Assembly (NCBI GenBank): GCA_016222805.1
Contig: JACRQG010000027.1
Location: 339,405 to 403,404, forward strand
Origin: Verrucomicrobiota bacterium
GTDB lineage: Bacteria; Verrucomicrobiota; Verrucomicrobiia; Opitutales; Opitutaceae
Direction of reading: 5' to 3'
DNA length: 64,000 nt
Of the stretch, positions 63,892-64,000 are shown piece by piece. Positions within the stretch are counted from its first letter, which is position 1. The number at the start of each line of letters is the position of its first letter. A program made the position numbers and the translations under genes. Below the pieces are notes generated by a model. It had not been told where the DNA came from and ran no database searches. It saw only the letters and a program-made list of their open reading frames with translations.

Positions 63892-64000
63892 GTGACTGGG
63901 GGCGTGACCTCCGCGATCTCCCCGAATCGGCGCGCCTGGATTTGGCCCATGGCCGTGGCGGCGTTGATCTTCGCCGCGTCGAGCCGCTCGACCGTGGCCG
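63892..64000 (+). CDS. Probable VanZ-like membrane protein, N-terminal part
   Basis: Only the first 36 codons are inside the window. From GTG 63892 (other GTG starts at 63904 and ATG 63949 are in frame) the sequence reads WIWPMAVAALIFAASSRSTV, a hydrophobic helix followed by the S-S-R pattern seen at the start of VanZ-family proteins. The assignment is weak because the gene runs off the edge. Confidence 0.4.
   Translation, partial: MTGGVTSAISPNRRAWIWPMAVAALIFAASSRSTVA

Overview
The window is a GC-rich (roughly two-thirds by eye), densely coded chromosome segment. It looks like a free-living, Gram-negative, polysaccharide-degrading bacterium of the Verrucomicrobiota, most likely Opitutaceae. 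This assignment rests on gene content and was not computed. The points are: very large TonB-dependent receptors without SusD partners; FecI/FecR pairs; a GH172 (DUF2961) protein, tandem sulfatases, right-handed beta-helix and PQQ/BNR-propeller proteins; a DUF2911 protein; a fused E1 alpha/beta dehydrogenase; and an LPS-export operon next to hprK. There are no rRNA or tRNA genes, CRISPR arrays, insertion sequences or phage modules that I can recognise.

Layout. 1-6.1 kb: the end of a TPR protein, then an ECF sigma factor, a FecR anti-sigma factor and a TonB receptor with an STN signalling domain, which is a complete trans-envelope signalling cassette. 6.2-14.9 kb: a glycan locus with a five-bladed-propeller glycosidase, a GH172 enzyme, two secreted alpha/beta hydrolases and a second TonB receptor. 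15-17.6 kb: a small lipoprotein, a PagP-like outer-membrane barrel, and a Crp/Fnr regulator with a DUF2892 membrane protein. 17.6-30.2 kb: mostly secreted enzymes, namely GH16, an (alpha/alpha)6 glycosidase, a YVTN-phosphoesterase, an FAD oxidoreductase, a beta-helix protein, an esterase, a BNR propeller and a PQQ propeller.

30.2-48.2 kb is a mainly minus-strand housekeeping block. It has an operon of ECF sigma, anti-sigma, propeller lipoprotein, GDSL hydrolase and mtnA; malic enzyme; sucC-VOC-sucD; a CII-like HTH gene converging on rph; hprK; a translationally coupled kdsC-lptC-lptA-lptB operon; a fused 2-oxoacid dehydrogenase E1; and a membrane-anchored J-domain protein. 48.2-53.1 kb: a beta-helix protein divergent from two tandem arylsulfatases. 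53.3-61.2 kb: a SorC-type regulator divergent from TonB receptor-GDPD-GlpT-GlpQ, which reads as a dedicated system for taking up glycerophosphodiesters or polyglycerol-phosphate. 61.2-64 kb: a PL1-like lyase, a frameshifted DUF2911 gene and the start of a probable VanZ-like protein.

The most interesting items are the TonB-dependent glycerophosphodiester locus, two intergenic repeat families (GTAG-flanked REP-like hairpins, one of which supplies the sucD stop codon, and degenerate 7-bp tandem repeats confined to 34-42 kb), the VOC gene inside the sucCD operon, and the local deletion and frameshift in the DUF2911 gene.
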